A stretch of 64,000 bases of DNA from Hydrogenophaga sp. PBL-H3 (GTDB taxonomy: Bacteria > Pseudomonadota > Gammaproteobacteria > Burkholderiales > Burkholderiaceae_C): contig NZ_CP044972.1 of the NCBI RefSeq assembly GCF_010104355.1, positions 3,844,001-3,908,000 on the forward strand. The letters are read 5' to 3'. A program made the position numbers and the translations under genes. The stretch's first letter is position 1. Every line of letters starts with the position of its first letter. The notes under the pieces were generated by a model. It saw nothing but the letters and a program-made list of their open reading frames with translations, made no database searches and had not been told where the DNA came from. Below are positions 63,968 through 64,000 of this stretch, one piece after another.

Positions 63968-64000
63968 GTTCGAGATTCGGTGATGCGCTTACAGCCTCGC

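Overview
The window is a GC-rich chromosomal segment of a betaproteobacterium, almost certainly family Comamonadaceae. I infer a Hydrogenophaga/Acidovorax-like genus from gene content, gene order and two family-typical dispersed repeats; this is recognition, not a computed placement. It carries about 50 protein genes and one tRNA, densely packed with many ATGA start/stop overlaps. No insertion sequence, prophage or CRISPR array is visible. Nearly all of it is core genome.

Layout. 1-800: 3' part of a DSD1-type PLP enzyme. 806-10759 (minus): rubredoxin followed by the Pil-Chp type IV pilus chemosensory operon pilG-pilH-pilI-pilJ-chpA/pilL, with no methyltransferase or methylesterase gene. 10914-16176: ThiD-like kinase and hemL facing purH-fis-dusB. 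16362-21783: two membrane proteins, an S4/pseudouridine-synthase-like protein that lacks the catalytic Asp, ychF, a small exported Cys-containing protein and a MOSC protein. 21884-26063: UbiH-type hydroxylase, DsbC, DUF3429 protein and M61 peptidase. 26075-29553: part of a phenylacetate catabolic locus (paaG-paaI-paaK diverging from an enoyl-CoA hydratase) around a TetR/PaaR-like operator. 29714-35202: HiPIP, tRNA with CAT anticodon, yaeQ, cry-DASH, lipocalin, two small proteins and miaB.

35217-42395: a GlrK/QseE-QseG-GlrR/QseF three-gene unit followed by opgG-opgH. 42492-49063: ffh, a CcsA-like protein, a PP0621-like protein, pilS-pilR and ampD. 49521-53784: nrdA-nrdB behind a promoter covered by two NrdR boxes. 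54011-57424: histone H1-like protein, PfkB kinase, DUF3426 protein and prmA. 57559-63890: accC-accB, a TlpA-like thioredoxin, an unknown protein, mpl, a small unknown and a DAHP synthase.

The most interesting signal is the 190-bp gap between glrR and opgG. It holds a complete enhancer-dependent architecture: two exact TGTC-N10-GACA motifs (the GlrR recognition sequence known from E. coli glmY), an exact IHF consensus, and a -24/-12 sigma-54 promoter ending about 12 bp before the opgG start codon. I infer that in this lineage the GlrK/GlrR envelope-sensing system directly activates osmoregulated periplasmic glucan synthesis, a wiring I do not know to have been described. Secondary points are a natural GAFTDA loop in GlrR, a 55-nt inverted piece of a ychF-like sequence in the ychF leader, a family-typical dispersed repeat read in frame inside mpl, and a terminator-like hairpin in the yqaA leader.
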